Below are positions 55,801 through 62,196 of a stretch of DNA of 64,000 bases, in pieces. The number at the start of each line of letters is the position of its first letter. The first letter of the stretch is position 1. Source of the DNA: Lentzea jiangxiensis (GTDB lineage Bacteria > Actinomycetota > Actinomycetes > Mycobacteriales > Pseudonocardiaceae); contig NZ_FNIX01000023.1 in assembly GCF_900104175.1 (NCBI RefSeq), forward strand, positions 42,017 through 106,016, written 5' to 3'. The notes beneath the pieces were generated by a model. It was not told the DNA's origin. It worked only from the letters and a program-made list of their open reading frames with translations, and made no database searches. The position numbers were made by a program, and so were the translations under genes.

Positions 55801-56189
55801 TCGCCAGGTACGAGACCCCTGACCAGGCCGGAATACGCGCGTTCCTCGACAACTACATGGGCCATCTGACCGACGCCGACGGATTTCCCCACCTGATCGA
55901 CGCGGCGTCGTCGATCGTCGTCGAGCACACCCGGCACATGCAGCGGTACAGCCAACCAGTGTTTCGCGGCGACGCCGTGTTCTTCAACGCCCTGCTGGAT
56001 CCGGAGACCCGCCGCGAGCGGGTCTTGGAGCAGGAGTACGCCGATATGTGGAAACCACTCGTCACCGGAGGTGTGCGGCGATTCGACGTGAGCTGCACCC
56101 ACCAGGAGATGTATTGGCCGCGCAACGCCGCAGCCATCAGCGCTGTTCTCAACGAACTGCTGTCCAACCACCGTTCCATGGGGAGTTGA
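46872..56189 (+). CDS. NRPS 2: C-A(Gly)-NMT-T-C-A(aliphatic)-NMT-T-TE
   Basis: About 3105 residues; start at ATG 46872 or GTG 46878 (only the latter is well spaced from the GGGGGG). C4 residues 3-440; A4 460-870, code D-I-L-Q-L-G-V-I = Gly, interrupted after motif A8 by an N-methyltransferase (about 900-1150, VLEVGVGTGLVLLEV), giving sarcosine; T4 near 1377; C5 1423-1870; A5 1897-2306, code D-A-W-M-W-G-G-A, no exact match, Val/Leu-like; second N-methyltransferase 2340-2590 (VLEIGVGSGLLARAL); T5 near 2797; TE 2857-3105 with GWSLGG nucleophile near 2941 and a final THQEMYWP His. Two N-methylating modules then a TE is the layout of echinomycin-type second synthetases, whose TE dimerises and cyclises two chains. 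Confidence 0.93.
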   Translation: MAVIPLSPAQHRLWFIQRFGGANATYNLPLALRLRGELDSSALSQALRDVVERHESLRTVFPEDAEGTPYQHVLAMSDVELALPVHDVAAHDVRRRVDAEMAHTFELASEIPLHACLLRVNAQEHVLAMVAHHIACDGGSAAPLARDLQAAYEARRAGVAPLWTELPVQYRDYTLWQRELLGDEDDPTSLLTEQSAYWRGVLADLPHPMPLPLDRPRPAVATYRGDVVEHVLPDALSSLVHSSAVARGATVAMVLQAAVAVLLHRHGAGTDIALGSPIAGRTDPALLDLVGFFANTWVLRVDLERAPTFSDLIAQVRAASTGAYDNQDLPFERLVELLRPERSTAYHPLFQVMFAWQNNALPDLELAGLEVAIEPTTTTTSKFDLFFNLTPTPDGSGVKLLLEYATDLFDRTTVEHLARRFVRVLSAVLTEPDAPVRSVNVLEPAERDELLVEFNASARTHPVDSLPQLLALRAARTPYAIAVTDGTTSYTYAELDSLANRLAHHLIAQGARPETRVALVLPRNAGLVVALLAVLRTGAAYVPVDPDQPTARQNAIIEDSGAHVVLREHDVILDSTAPTTDPGVRVHPDSAAYMIHTSGSTGVPKGVVVPHRALLNLLHSMAEILPLGSEDRFLAVTTLAFDIAALEIFHPLLSGATVHIADRATVINPHELLALVRKAGITAMQATPSLWQSVLSLDSASLPGVRALVGGEALPAPLASELRARTTTPINVYGPTETTIWSTAGLVVAEDPVPSIGVPLANTQAYVLDEHLAPVPVGVVGDLYLAGEGLARGYHGRLALTATRFIANPFGTHSTRMYRTGDRARWDNHGRLHFAGRQDDQVKIRGYRVEPREIEHVLTEHPDVRRAIVTVTDTGTERARLVAHVVPRLDVTSHSAAAQVREWRDVYDQAYAEPVAADLADDFGIWKSSHTGEPIPLEHMREWRRSAVKNILRWNPRHVLEVGVGTGLVLLEVIEHVDEYWGTDFSPTALTRLADGLRAAGREDRVTLHRRTADDTEGLPARHFDTVVLNSVIQYFPTGEYLAVVLDQLWALLAAGGRIIVGDVRRLASLPLLHAAIRSAQGHHVSAAALAAAVDRAVMLEKELLVDPQWFLTWASAHGAVADIRLKEGFEHNELLAHRYEVTLHKAPAETVSASARTSLRWGRDITDLDLAPTSGDRADRWPLRIEAIPDARLSADADAARTAYLEVARTAQPVDPQELLCWANDRGLGAVVVPSRPDGTTGTAECFDAVLFPSVLGPDVAVRNAVRADVDTRPHCNNPTAARGVEALTTALRDYARAHLPEYMVPATVVAIADLPKTPNGKVDRTALPEPTYLTAHHRAARTSDERLLCGMFADVLGVADHIGADDNFFQIGGHSLLAGKLITQIQARLGVTLPLRVVFDTPTPAGIAAALATATQRRPLLAGRPRSALVPASYAQRRLWFLHRLEGPAATYNWPLGLRLHGALDAEALAAALQDVVTRHESLRTIIADVDGQPFQRVLPPDACHVPLSFVVTTEHDLPARLRTAARSLFDLAVDIPVRAFLFRLSEHEHVLVVLLHHIAGDGWSLEPLARDLVTAYAERRDGRAPRWTPLPVQYADYSLWQQELLGDPGDPASLYSRQLRYWRTQLADLPEITQLPMDRYRPPTVTNAGELLPVAFGAELAQCVARVASATGATVAMVLQAALAALFTRLGAGHDIAIGSPIAGRTDTALEDLVGFFVNTWVLRTDTSGDPTFRELIARVRSTSIAAYDNQDLPFDRLVEELNPARSSSANPLFQVALVLQNNSEPRFELPGLSARYEPVSTETARFDLSISLSEQFTTTGNLADISGFAEYSTELFERSSMRTILSRWVHLVTALTDDLDTRITEPDLVSDGERDALLALGARQRGEDPPARTIVELFEEHVRKTPDAPAVIAGELTWSYAQLNDEANRIAHRLLDQGAGPEQRVAIMLDRSPALIAATLGTLKAGAAYVPIDPAYPQERVEFVVADAMPAAVVDDDWLVDSRSGRATHNPDVPMSPLNSAYVIYTSGSTGHPKGAEATHRNVVDLAVDACLGTGYRRVLLHSPHTFDASTWELWVPLLSGGAAVVAPVGRFATGVLADTIIDGKVTGICMATGLFALLAADRPEALAGVEEMWVGGEVLPPAAADRALSTNPSLRLVNGYGPTENTAFSAHHLVEPADLGGTPVPIGRPTQGSALLVLDDRMRLVPPGVVGELHVAGAGVVRGYMNRPALTSERFVANPFGKPGERMYRTGDLVRWDGRGRLEFVARVDNQVKVRGFRVELGEVEAALRRQQGVAQAVVLARQDRLGERQITAYIVPDTTAVQHVEDGGEEAPGHQLTEWRDVYDEVYQALDDDYTGWNSSYTGDAIPRPEMVQWRASALERITEGHLGRVLEIGVGSGLLARALAEKADVYWATDFSAPAIDRLKATLPAAADATKVALRHQEAIDDTGLPHGRFDTVVLNSVVMYFPDAHYLRAVLDLAADLLAPGGRLIVGDVRNFATLRRFHAGVQHAQNPDATPASRLAAVEQAVLGEKELLLDPVFFTTWAEQHQDIGAVDIRLKRGPAHNELTRHRYEVVFHKQPTHVTDLTTATALTWGRDLHSLDDLARGLHDGAVRVRAIPNARLASEAPPDAPITHAVDPEDLHRWAAEHGRQVCCTWSPAGPDDFEAVIFDHHAGTVLHGVYLPGDTDHPHNTPALSRHVAKLPSAVRGALADALPEFMVPTSVVVVERLPLTANGKVDRNALPEPDSSAHGAYRQPRTATEHVLAQIFAEVLGLDRVGIDDNFFDRGGHSLRAIRLIHRVREELGVEIPIHIVFQHSTIATLAEHLPSGNAVADFAAQSAISQPAAHDPFAVVLPLRPEGTAPPLWWIHSGGGLAWPYLGFVPYVDESYPMYGIQARGLTPGEPTPASVEEMVSDYADEILVIQPHGPYYLFGWSLGGTLAHALAVEMQRRNKDVAMLGLIDCVPGDVFARYETPDQAGIRAFLDNYMGHLTDADGFPHLIDAASSIVVEHTRHMQRYSQPVFRGDAVFFNALLDPETRRERVLEQEYADMWKPLVTGGVRRFDVSCTHQEMYWPRNAAAISAVLNELLSNHRSMGS

Positions 56190-56190
56190 C

Positions 56191-57228
56191 GTGACTACGC
56201 ACGAAAGCAGTCTGCCGGCACTGGAGCACGATTTCGCAGCCGAATGCGCCGCAGGTGGATCCGCGCCGGCTCTCGCGGCCGCGGCCGCACTGCTGGAGAT
56301 GGGGGACCGCCTCGGCCTGGTGACCATCATCGAGACCGGCGGAGCGTTCACCACCACCGACCTGGCGACCGCCACCGGGCTCGACAAGGATGGCGTCGCC
56401 AACTACTGCGAGGCACTTGAATCGGCGGGCATCATCGAACCCGCCGGCGTCGACGGAACCACTTTCCGCGCTGTCGCCGACTTCGACGTCATCCAGCACC
56501 AGGTCGGCTTCATCTCCTGGACCATGAACGCCAACCGGCCCTTCATCGAGAATGCGCGCGAGTTCTTCAACGACCCGGACCGCGGCACGGGCATCGACCT
56601 GCGCGAAGGTCGCGAGGTCGCAGTCAGCTCCCAGTGGATGGGCTCCAAGGCCTTCTACCCGGCCGCTCTGGCCGCCATCCTCGACGCGAATCCGTCCACG
56701 GTCGTCGACCTCGGATCGGGTACGTGCAGGCTCCTGATCGAGATCCTGACCCGTCTGCCGCAGGCGCGTGCCGTGGGCCTCGACCTCGACCACGACTCGT
56801 GCGTCGCTGCGGTGCAAGCGGGCGACAACGCGGGAGTCGGCGACCGGCTCACGGTCGTCGAACGCTCGATCCAGTCCGTGGCCACCGACCCCAGCCCGCT
56901 GCAGGGAGCGGACATCATCCATGGCGGCTTCGTATTCCACGACATGTTCCCGGAGGAAGAAGACGTCGCCGATCAGGTCATCGCGCAGTGCCGTGATGCC
57001 CTGGCACCCGGCGGATTTCTCGCGCTCACGGAAGCCGTACCGTATGTGCGCAATCCGCGGGAACGTCGCTTCAGCGCTGCGGTCACGTTTTTTCACCGCC
57101 AATTCATGAAGCGGAAACTGCAGACTGTGGAGGAGTGGAAGGCTCGTCTGACGACTGCGGGGTTCTCCTCAGTCGACTCAATCGAGTTGGCGTTCCCCAC
57201 GGGCAGGCTGTTCATCGCTCGCAAATGA
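56191..57228 (+). CDS. SAM-dependent methyltransferase
   Basis: 345 residues. A winged-helix-like N-terminus (LVTIIETGGAFTTTDLATAT) precedes a SAM fold: VVDLGSGTCRLLIEILTRLP, then AVGLDLDHDS and ALAPGGFLALTEA. This is the plan of O- or C-methyltransferases of small aromatics. GTG start 2 bp after the NRPS2 stop, so co-translated. It could methylate the quinoline (for example a 6-methoxy group as in luzopeptin, or a C-methyl as in actinomycin precursors). A thioacetal-forming role like Ecm18 is unlikely because no Cys is incorporated. Confidence 0.85.
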   Translation: MTTHESSLPALEHDFAAECAAGGSAPALAAAAALLEMGDRLGLVTIIETGGAFTTTDLATATGLDKDGVANYCEALESAGIIEPAGVDGTTFRAVADFDVIQHQVGFISWTMNANRPFIENAREFFNDPDRGTGIDLREGREVAVSSQWMGSKAFYPAALAAILDANPSTVVDLGSGTCRLLIEILTRLPQARAVGLDLDHDSCVAAVQAGDNAGVGDRLTVVERSIQSVATDPSPLQGADIIHGGFVFHDMFPEEEDVADQVIAQCRDALAPGGFLALTEAVPYVRNPRERRFSAAVTFFHRQFMKRKLQTVEEWKARLTTAGFSSVDSIELAFPTGRLFIARK

Positions 57229-57235
57229 CATCGCG

Positions 57236-57267
57236 TGTCGGCCTGTCCCAGTTGGGATAGGCCGACA
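57236..57267 (+). terminator. Terminator of the mbtH-NRPS2-methyltransferase operon
   Basis: 15-bp arms 57236-57250 and 57253-57267 with one G-U pair, then TTCTATTT. A good rho-independent terminator. Confidence 0.85.
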
Positions 57268-57303
57268 TTCTATTTGCGTCAACGTGCATCGGCCGACCGA
57301 GTG

Positions 57304-57870
57304 TCAATTATCGAGCGAGCGATTGGTTTGATCGTCTTTGTAATTTGACGGCAGGTCATGCCGTTGTCGCCGTGTGGTGGGTTCCAGCACGTATCCTCGA
57401 CCTCGAACAGTTCGGATCGCCAATCCGACCTCCGGCACGCGCCTGCGCAGACGCATGATCAGGAGGTCGAGAGAGTTGCGGCTGGGGCGTGAAACGCGTT
57501 CCGCGACCCGATCTTCCAGATCCTTCCGGCTGACTACTTCGGTGAAGTGGTCGACAAAAAGATGCAAGAGCGCCGCTTGAGCGTCCGACACCGTAATCAC
57601 GGACGAGTTGTAGTAAAGAGATCTTCCGTCGTCGACAGTGGGGGAGCGATAGCGCAGCGCGCGTTCGCGGAGGGAGTTTTTCCGCGCGTCGATGTCTACC
57701 CTGGACACGGGGGCGCGGACCCAGTCTTCGATGGGGTCGATGCAGAGGGGAGGAGGTGCGCCACGCTCGACCACAAGCAAGCGAGCGACGCCTTCTTCTC
57801 GGCATTTTTCGCGCAAGTATGCATCGTTTGGCCAACGCACGAATCTAATCTCAACGTGAACGCCCGACAT
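57304..57870 (-). CDS. Winged-helix (OmpR/PhoB-type) regulator without a receiver domain
   Basis: 188 residues. C-terminal Trans_reg_C winged helix at about 91-160: ALLHLFVDHFTEVVSRKDLE, then SLDLLIMRLRRRVPEVGLAI and RTVRGRGYVLEP. The first 85 residues (VEIRFVRWPNDAYLREKCRE, ARLLVVERGAPPPLC) do not show the acidic pocket of a receiver. An 18-bp cluster palindrome is 97 bp upstream of the start. It is the right-hand edge of the cluster and may share or control the palindrome regulon with the LuxR-type protein. Confidence 0.8.
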   Translation of the reverse strand: MSGVHVEIRFVRWPNDAYLREKCREEGVARLLVVERGAPPPLCIDPIEDWVRAPVSRVDIDARKNSLRERALRYRSPTVDDGRSLYYNSSVITVSDAQAALLHLFVDHFTEVVSRKDLEDRVAERVSRPSRNSLDLLIMRLRRRVPEVGLAIRTVRGRGYVLEPTTRRQRHDLPSNYKDDQTNRSLDN

Positions 57871-58241
57871 TGCAGCCGTGCCTCTCAGGGGTGTGCAAGT
57901 TGAATCGACGAAGGTCGGACCGGCTCGACATTCGGATCACTTAACTCTATCCGGTTGCAAGCATATTGTCCTGTCGGCGGGACATTCTGTCGATTGCATG
58001 GCTGAATTCGGCGATGTGGAGGCCCGTATGGGGATGTCAAGCGCGACGTCACTCTCTGGTGAGGTCAGCGGCTTCTTCGCGGTCCTACCAGTTGGCGCAG
58101 GACGGACTTCAACTGGCTGCCGTCAATCGCCGATGTTGCCGCTCGTCGGCGGCTGATCGATCGCACCACATTCGCGCCATATGAACACTGCCTGCGCTGA
58201 CAACGCTTCTGGCCGAGCGTGAGTGGAAGGATGATGATCGC
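57871..58241. other. Intergenic region, right edge of the NRPS cluster
   Basis: 371 bp with no supported gene. It contains the palindrome at 57967-57984. Short open frames here look like chance. Confidence 0.6.
57967..57984. promoter_or_regulatory. Palindromic operator, site 5 (upstream of winged-helix regulator)
   Basis: TGTCCTGTCGGCGGGACA: seven-base arms TGTCCTG and CGGGACA match the cluster motif with one G-T type mismatch, 97 bp upstream of the minus-strand regulator. Confidence 0.65.
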
Positions 58242-58868
58242 GTGCTTTCGACCGGTGAGATCGACCTCATCAGGAAGGGATGCGGCGAACTCGACGAAGC
58301 TGGGCTTACTGCGTTCTCGTCGGCTGCGGTGCGCCGCGTTCTCCCCGTGTATCAGGTATACAGTGAGTCGAACAAGACTATCCGAGGATATGGCCCGACG
58401 TACGATGCTCTGGTTGCCACAACTCGATTATTCCGAGGAGAATTAGATCTGAACTTCGCGAAGGTTAGGACGATCGTCGAAACGGCTCTGAAATACCTTG
58501 AGGCCGACTTCGCCACTATTTATGGTCGGGTGATCTTTGATCTTCCGGAAACTGTAGCGGTGGAGGTCGTCAATGCTGCGATCGCAGTGCTGAACGGATG
58601 GAAGAACTCGTCTGTCGACGAACGCTTCCGTGCCGTGATATGCGCCTTGGAGGTCGACATGGTGTGGGTCGAGGAAACTGCGGGCGAGGTGACTGCGTGG
58701 GAACGGTTGACAACGCAATTCCAGCAGCAGGTCCGCGATCTCGAAGAGTTGCGTTCGGTGGACTTGGTGACCGCTGTGCACACTTATAAAACCGTCACGT
58801 ATCGATCTGAGCGTGAAGGAATGCCTTACTTGAACGGTATGGAAGAGCTCATGAAGCGATCGGGTTGA
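58242..58868 (+). CDS. Hypothetical protein (208 aa), lower GC than neighbours
   Basis: Starts at GTG (MLSTGEIDLIRKGCGELDEA), with AAGG about 11 nt upstream. Helical, acidic, with no motif I recognise; segments include VLPVYQVYSESNKTIRGYGP and VICALEVDMVWVEETAGEVT. GC content and codon use are visibly lower than in the cluster, so it may be acquired DNA. It lies between the cluster and an IS5 element. Not clearly part of either. Confidence 0.6.
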   Translation: MLSTGEIDLIRKGCGELDEAGLTAFSSAAVRRVLPVYQVYSESNKTIRGYGPTYDALVATTRLFRGELDLNFAKVRTIVETALKYLEADFATIYGRVIFDLPETVAVEVVNAAIAVLNGWKNSSVDERFRAVICALEVDMVWVEETAGEVTAWERLTTQFQQQVRDLEELRSVDLVTAVHTYKTVTYRSEREGMPYLNGMEELMKRSG

Positions 58869-58928
58869 GCTGAATGGAACAATGACTCGTAAGTGCCTGT
58901 TTCCGAGCTACTGAGGTCGTGCCGGTCG

Positions 58929-59726
58929 TCAGACGGTGATGCGGATCAACGATCGCACGATGGCTTCGTGGTGGTGGTGTAGTCGTTCGTAGTCGCGGGC
59001 GCAGCGGCGGTGGTGGGTGATCCATGCCAGGGTCCGTTCCACCACCCACCGCCATGGGAGCACGGTGAAGTGCGGCAGGTCGGGGCGTTTCACTATCTCG
59101 ACGGTCAGTACGAGGGTCGTACGTACCCAGGCGAGCAGGGTGCCTGTGTAGCCGCCGTCGGCGCAGACCAGCCCGACTCGCCGCCCGGCGGCGGATCGCA
59201 GGCGCCGCAGCAGAGATCGGGCGGCGATCCTGTCCGATGCGGATGCCGGGGTCATCAGTACCGCGACCAGCAGTCCGAGGGTGTCCACGGCGATGTGGCG
59301 CTTGCGTCCCTGCACTTTCTTGCCCGCGTCGTAGCCGCGGGTCGAGGTGGCCACGGTGGGCGCCGCGCGCACCGACTGGGAGTCGATGATCGCCGCCGAC
59401 GGCGCGGCAGTTCGGCCGGATGCCAGCCGGGCACGGTCACGCAGCGCGTCCAGCAGTCGCTGGGTGGCCCCGGCACGTTCCCAAACCGTGAAGCGCTTGT
59501 AGACCGTGGGCCAGGGCGGGAAGTCCGCGGGCAGGGCCCGCCACTTGATGCCGTTGTCGACCACGTAGAGGATCGCGTCCACGATCACCCGGCGGCAGTG
59601 CTTCTCCCACCGCCCGCTCCGATCGGCCAGACACGCCGGATCGGGCAGCAGCGCATCGAGCTCGGCCCACTGGGCATCGGTGGGATAGCGGCTCGTCCGT
59701 CGGACAGGTTGGTGGGAGCCGGCCAA
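58929..59726 (-). CDS. IS5-family transposase
   Basis: 265 residues, apparently intact: N-terminal DUF4096-like TDAQWAELDALLPDPACLAD, GIKWRALPADFPPWPTVYKRF, first catalytic Asp in AAIIDSQSVRAAP, GKKVQGRKRHIAVDTLGLL, second Asp in VCADGGYTG, and the Glu region PLPHFTVLPW-like with RWVVERTLAWITHHRRCARD. I did not find clear terminal repeats. It lies against the broken end of an ISL3-type transposase, so it probably inserted there. Confidence 0.88.
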   Translation of the reverse strand: MAGSHQPVRRTSRYPTDAQWAELDALLPDPACLADRSGRWEKHCRRVIVDAILYVVDNGIKWRALPADFPPWPTVYKRFTVWERAGATQRLLDALRDRARLASGRTAAPSAAIIDSQSVRAAPTVATSTRGYDAGKKVQGRKRHIAVDTLGLLVAVLMTPASASDRIAARSLLRRLRSAAGRRVGLVCADGGYTGTLLAWVRTTLVLTVEIVKRPDLPHFTVLPWRWVVERTLAWITHHRRCARDYERLHHHHEAIVRSLIRITV

Positions 59727-59739
59727 CCGGCAACACGCG

Positions 59740-60650
59740 GGACCCGCGGCAGGTCCTCGCCGCGGCGGCCGGTGAGGATGGCGGCGAATTCGCGCGCCCG
59801 ACTGGCGAGAGTGGTCATCTCGGGGCAGGCGGAGAGCAGGTCGTCGAGGTGGCGGCGGGTGTGGTCGGGAAGGTCCGCGGGACGGCTCATCAGCCAGGAG
59901 ACCAGGCGGCGTGGCGAGGGGACGATGCGCTCGGGATCGGCCCGGCCCTGGTTGATGTAGCGCACGAGCAGGTTCGCGCTGCCGGTGTAGCCGTGCTCGC
60001 GGATCTCGGCCAGGATCCGGGTGACCGGGACCTTCTCCGCCAGCCGCTGCCGGACCAGGTCGCGGTGCGAGTCAACCAGACAGGCGCCGTAGCGCGGCGG
60101 ACGCAACAACTCCTCCACGCGCTTCGCGCGGGCGTAGCGCTTGACCGTGTTCAGCGCCCAGCCCAGCCGCCGTGCGCACTCCAGCAGCCCGGCCCCCTCG
60201 GCGAGCAGGTCGTGCACGGCGGCGAACCGCTCCCGCGTGCGCGCGGCCAGCGCCGAGCCCGCTGGGCTGGACGTGGTGTTCCAGCACGCGGAGTGGGAGA
60301 TGACGGTCTTCTCCACCGCAGCGGCCAGGTTGTGCCACAGATGCCACCGGTCACTGGCCTGCACCGCGTGCGGGGCGGCCTGGCGGATCGCCTCGGCATA
60401 GGCGGCCGAGCCGTCCCGGCAGACCACCTCCACCCCGGGATGCTCACGCAGCCAGGCCGCGAGAGTGGCAGCCTTGCGGTCCGGCAGCACGTCGACGCGG
60501 CGATGGGTGACCGCGTCGATCAGCACCGTCGCGTACTTACGGCCACGCGCGATCGCGAAGTCGTCAACACCGAGCACTGCCACCGTCCCGGCCTCGGGAT
60601 CGGGCAGCGCGTGCACCAGTCCCAGCAGCATCTTGAGTCTGAACGCGTAG
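59740..60650 (-). pseudogene. ISL3-family transposase, truncated at both ends
   Basis: The recognisable part covers LVHALPDPEAGTVAVLGVDD, the catalytic VLGVDDFAIARGRKYATVLI, VDVLPDRKAATLAAWLREH, CRDGSAAYAEAIRQAAPHAV, and RWHLWHNLAAAVEKTV. The C-terminal end is lost where the IS5 transposase begins, and upstream of about 60650 the sequence no longer resembles the family's Cys-rich N-terminus. Ends are approximate. Confidence 0.75.
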
Positions 60651-61179
60651 CACACTGGGTACGACGATCTGTTCGCCCTGCTCACGGGCCGGTTCGTGTA
60701 AGTCCACACCAGCAGCAGGCGAAGATGAGCCTGACCAGCTGCCTTAGGCCGATGCAAGAACAACTTGAACCCTCGCCGAGCAGGCAGACTGTGCCACCTT
60801 TGACGGCCTGCAACGCCTGCCCGACGATGCGATGTGAAACCGAACAAGATTCGACGCAGGCGAGCGCCACCGCCTGCTGATCCGCCCCTCGCTGCCCTCA
60901 TCCAACGTGGGTGCGCGAACTGGCGTACTTCCTCTATCGCACACCAGGTCGCTCCCGCTGGACGTACTGGTCGACTATCCGAAAGCCAGCGGAAGGTCGG
61001 AAAGCGAGCAGGTCGCAGCACTGAACCTGGCCGACGGGTCAAACGAACGAGCTTACCGCCCACCTCCAGCCAGTCAAGAATGAGAGAATCATGCAACAGG
61101 CAACAATAATCTTCGCAGTCGTTCCTCCTGTCGGACGATTGACAGGAGGAACGACCGCCTGGCTGCGTAGCAATGCGAG
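60651..61179. other. Gap with decayed mobile-element sequence
   Basis: About 530 bp without a supported gene. It includes a perfect 15-bp inverted repeat with an 8-nt loop (arms 61118-61132 and 61141-61155), which could be a terminator for the LysR remnant or the end of a lost element. Confidence 0.5.
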
Positions 61180-62069
61180 TCATACCGCCCGTTCGGGCGA
61201 TTGGGTGAGGGCGAGGGACCGTGCAAACTCCTCAATATCAGCGGCGAGGAGGTTCTCGTGGGCCCAGATGGCCTCGTAGGAGATCTCGATCGGGACTCCG
61301 TGCTGCACCAGGGGACGACAGCTCGCGTGCCGCCGGGAGACTCTGGAGAGGGGTAGGAGGGCGGCTCCGATTCCGAGTTCGGCCTATTCGTCGAGTACGC
61401 GATAGTTGGCCGCCTCACCTGGGTAGGTGCGCAGTGCAATGTGGTTGTCGTAGAAGAGCCGCGTGGTGAACCTTGTCAGTCCACAGGTATCGGAGACAAG
61501 GATGTAGTCGATTTTGGCGGCGGCTAATTTCAACGGCTGGTCGGCGCCGATAGGAGCTGCTGGATCGACGACGACCATAGGCTCGCGGAGAATCGTGAGG
61601 TGGTGATAGGTGAGCATGGCCTCGATCGCGGGCATCAACAGGAGATCCTGCTGGCCAGCCTTCAGCGCCATGCGGAGCGCGCCCAGATCAGACTCCCGCA
61701 GCACCAGGTTGCGCGCACGGGACAGATCACGCGCGGCAGAGATCGCGCGAGCCACCAGGTCAGAGCCGATCAAGGGTGAAATACCCAGGCGAATGTCGCG
61801 GTGGCTGGGCAGGTCAGCCTCCTCGCCTCGGACGCGACGGCGTCCAGGGTTGCTAAGGCCCGATCGATCATGGGCAGAATGCGGGCCCTGTGAACGGTCG
61901 GCTCAACAGCTCTGGGTGAGCGGTCGAAGAGCTTGATGCTGAGCATATGCTCCAATCTAGCCACACCATTCAACAACGCAGGCTGGGTAACGCCATAGTC
62001 TCGGACGGCAGCGCTGAAAGATTTCCTTTGAAACACAGCCTGTACGCAACGCAGGATTTCGGTGTTCAT
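61180..62069 (-). pseudogene. LysR-family regulator, frameshifted and with an in-frame stop
   Basis: The HTH part starts MNTEILRCVQAVFQRKSFSA at 62069 and reads to about 61790, where the frame shifts. The effector domain continues (LIGSDLVARAISAARDLSRA, then LPAIEAMLTYHHL-like) to a TAG at 61384, after which the same frame reads on (AELGIGAALLPLSRVSRRHA, LLAADIEEFARSLALTQSPE) to a TGA at 61180. Together these make one normal-length LysR protein. It is divergent from the alcohol dehydrogenase it may once have controlled. Confidence 0.8.
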
Positions 62070-62157
62070 GCGAACCTTGTCTTGGTCATAACTATGAGCT
62101 ATGGCAGCAATTCGAATTTGACTTCTATCATGCGCGAGCGATTTCACCTTATAGTGG

Positions 62158-62171
62158 CTTCACCGGTGAAG
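62158..62171. promoter_or_regulatory. 14-bp palindrome in the LysR/alcohol dehydrogenase promoter
   Basis: CTTCACCGGTGAAG is a perfect palindrome 26 bp before the dehydrogenase start; a related TTCACC lies about 15 bp upstream. Likely an operator near the ribosome-binding region. Confidence 0.5.
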
Positions 62172-62196
62172 TGGACATTACTTAGGGAGTGGTCTC

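Noticed and set aside
46872..56189. Cys-incorporating, thiocoraline/echinomycin-type disulfide core
   Set aside because: None of the five A-domain codes resembles Cys, and no disulfide oxidoreductase is present.
57878..58156. 92-codon plus-strand frame
   Set aside because: Overlaps the operator-containing intergenic region and shows no coding bias or ribosome-binding site.
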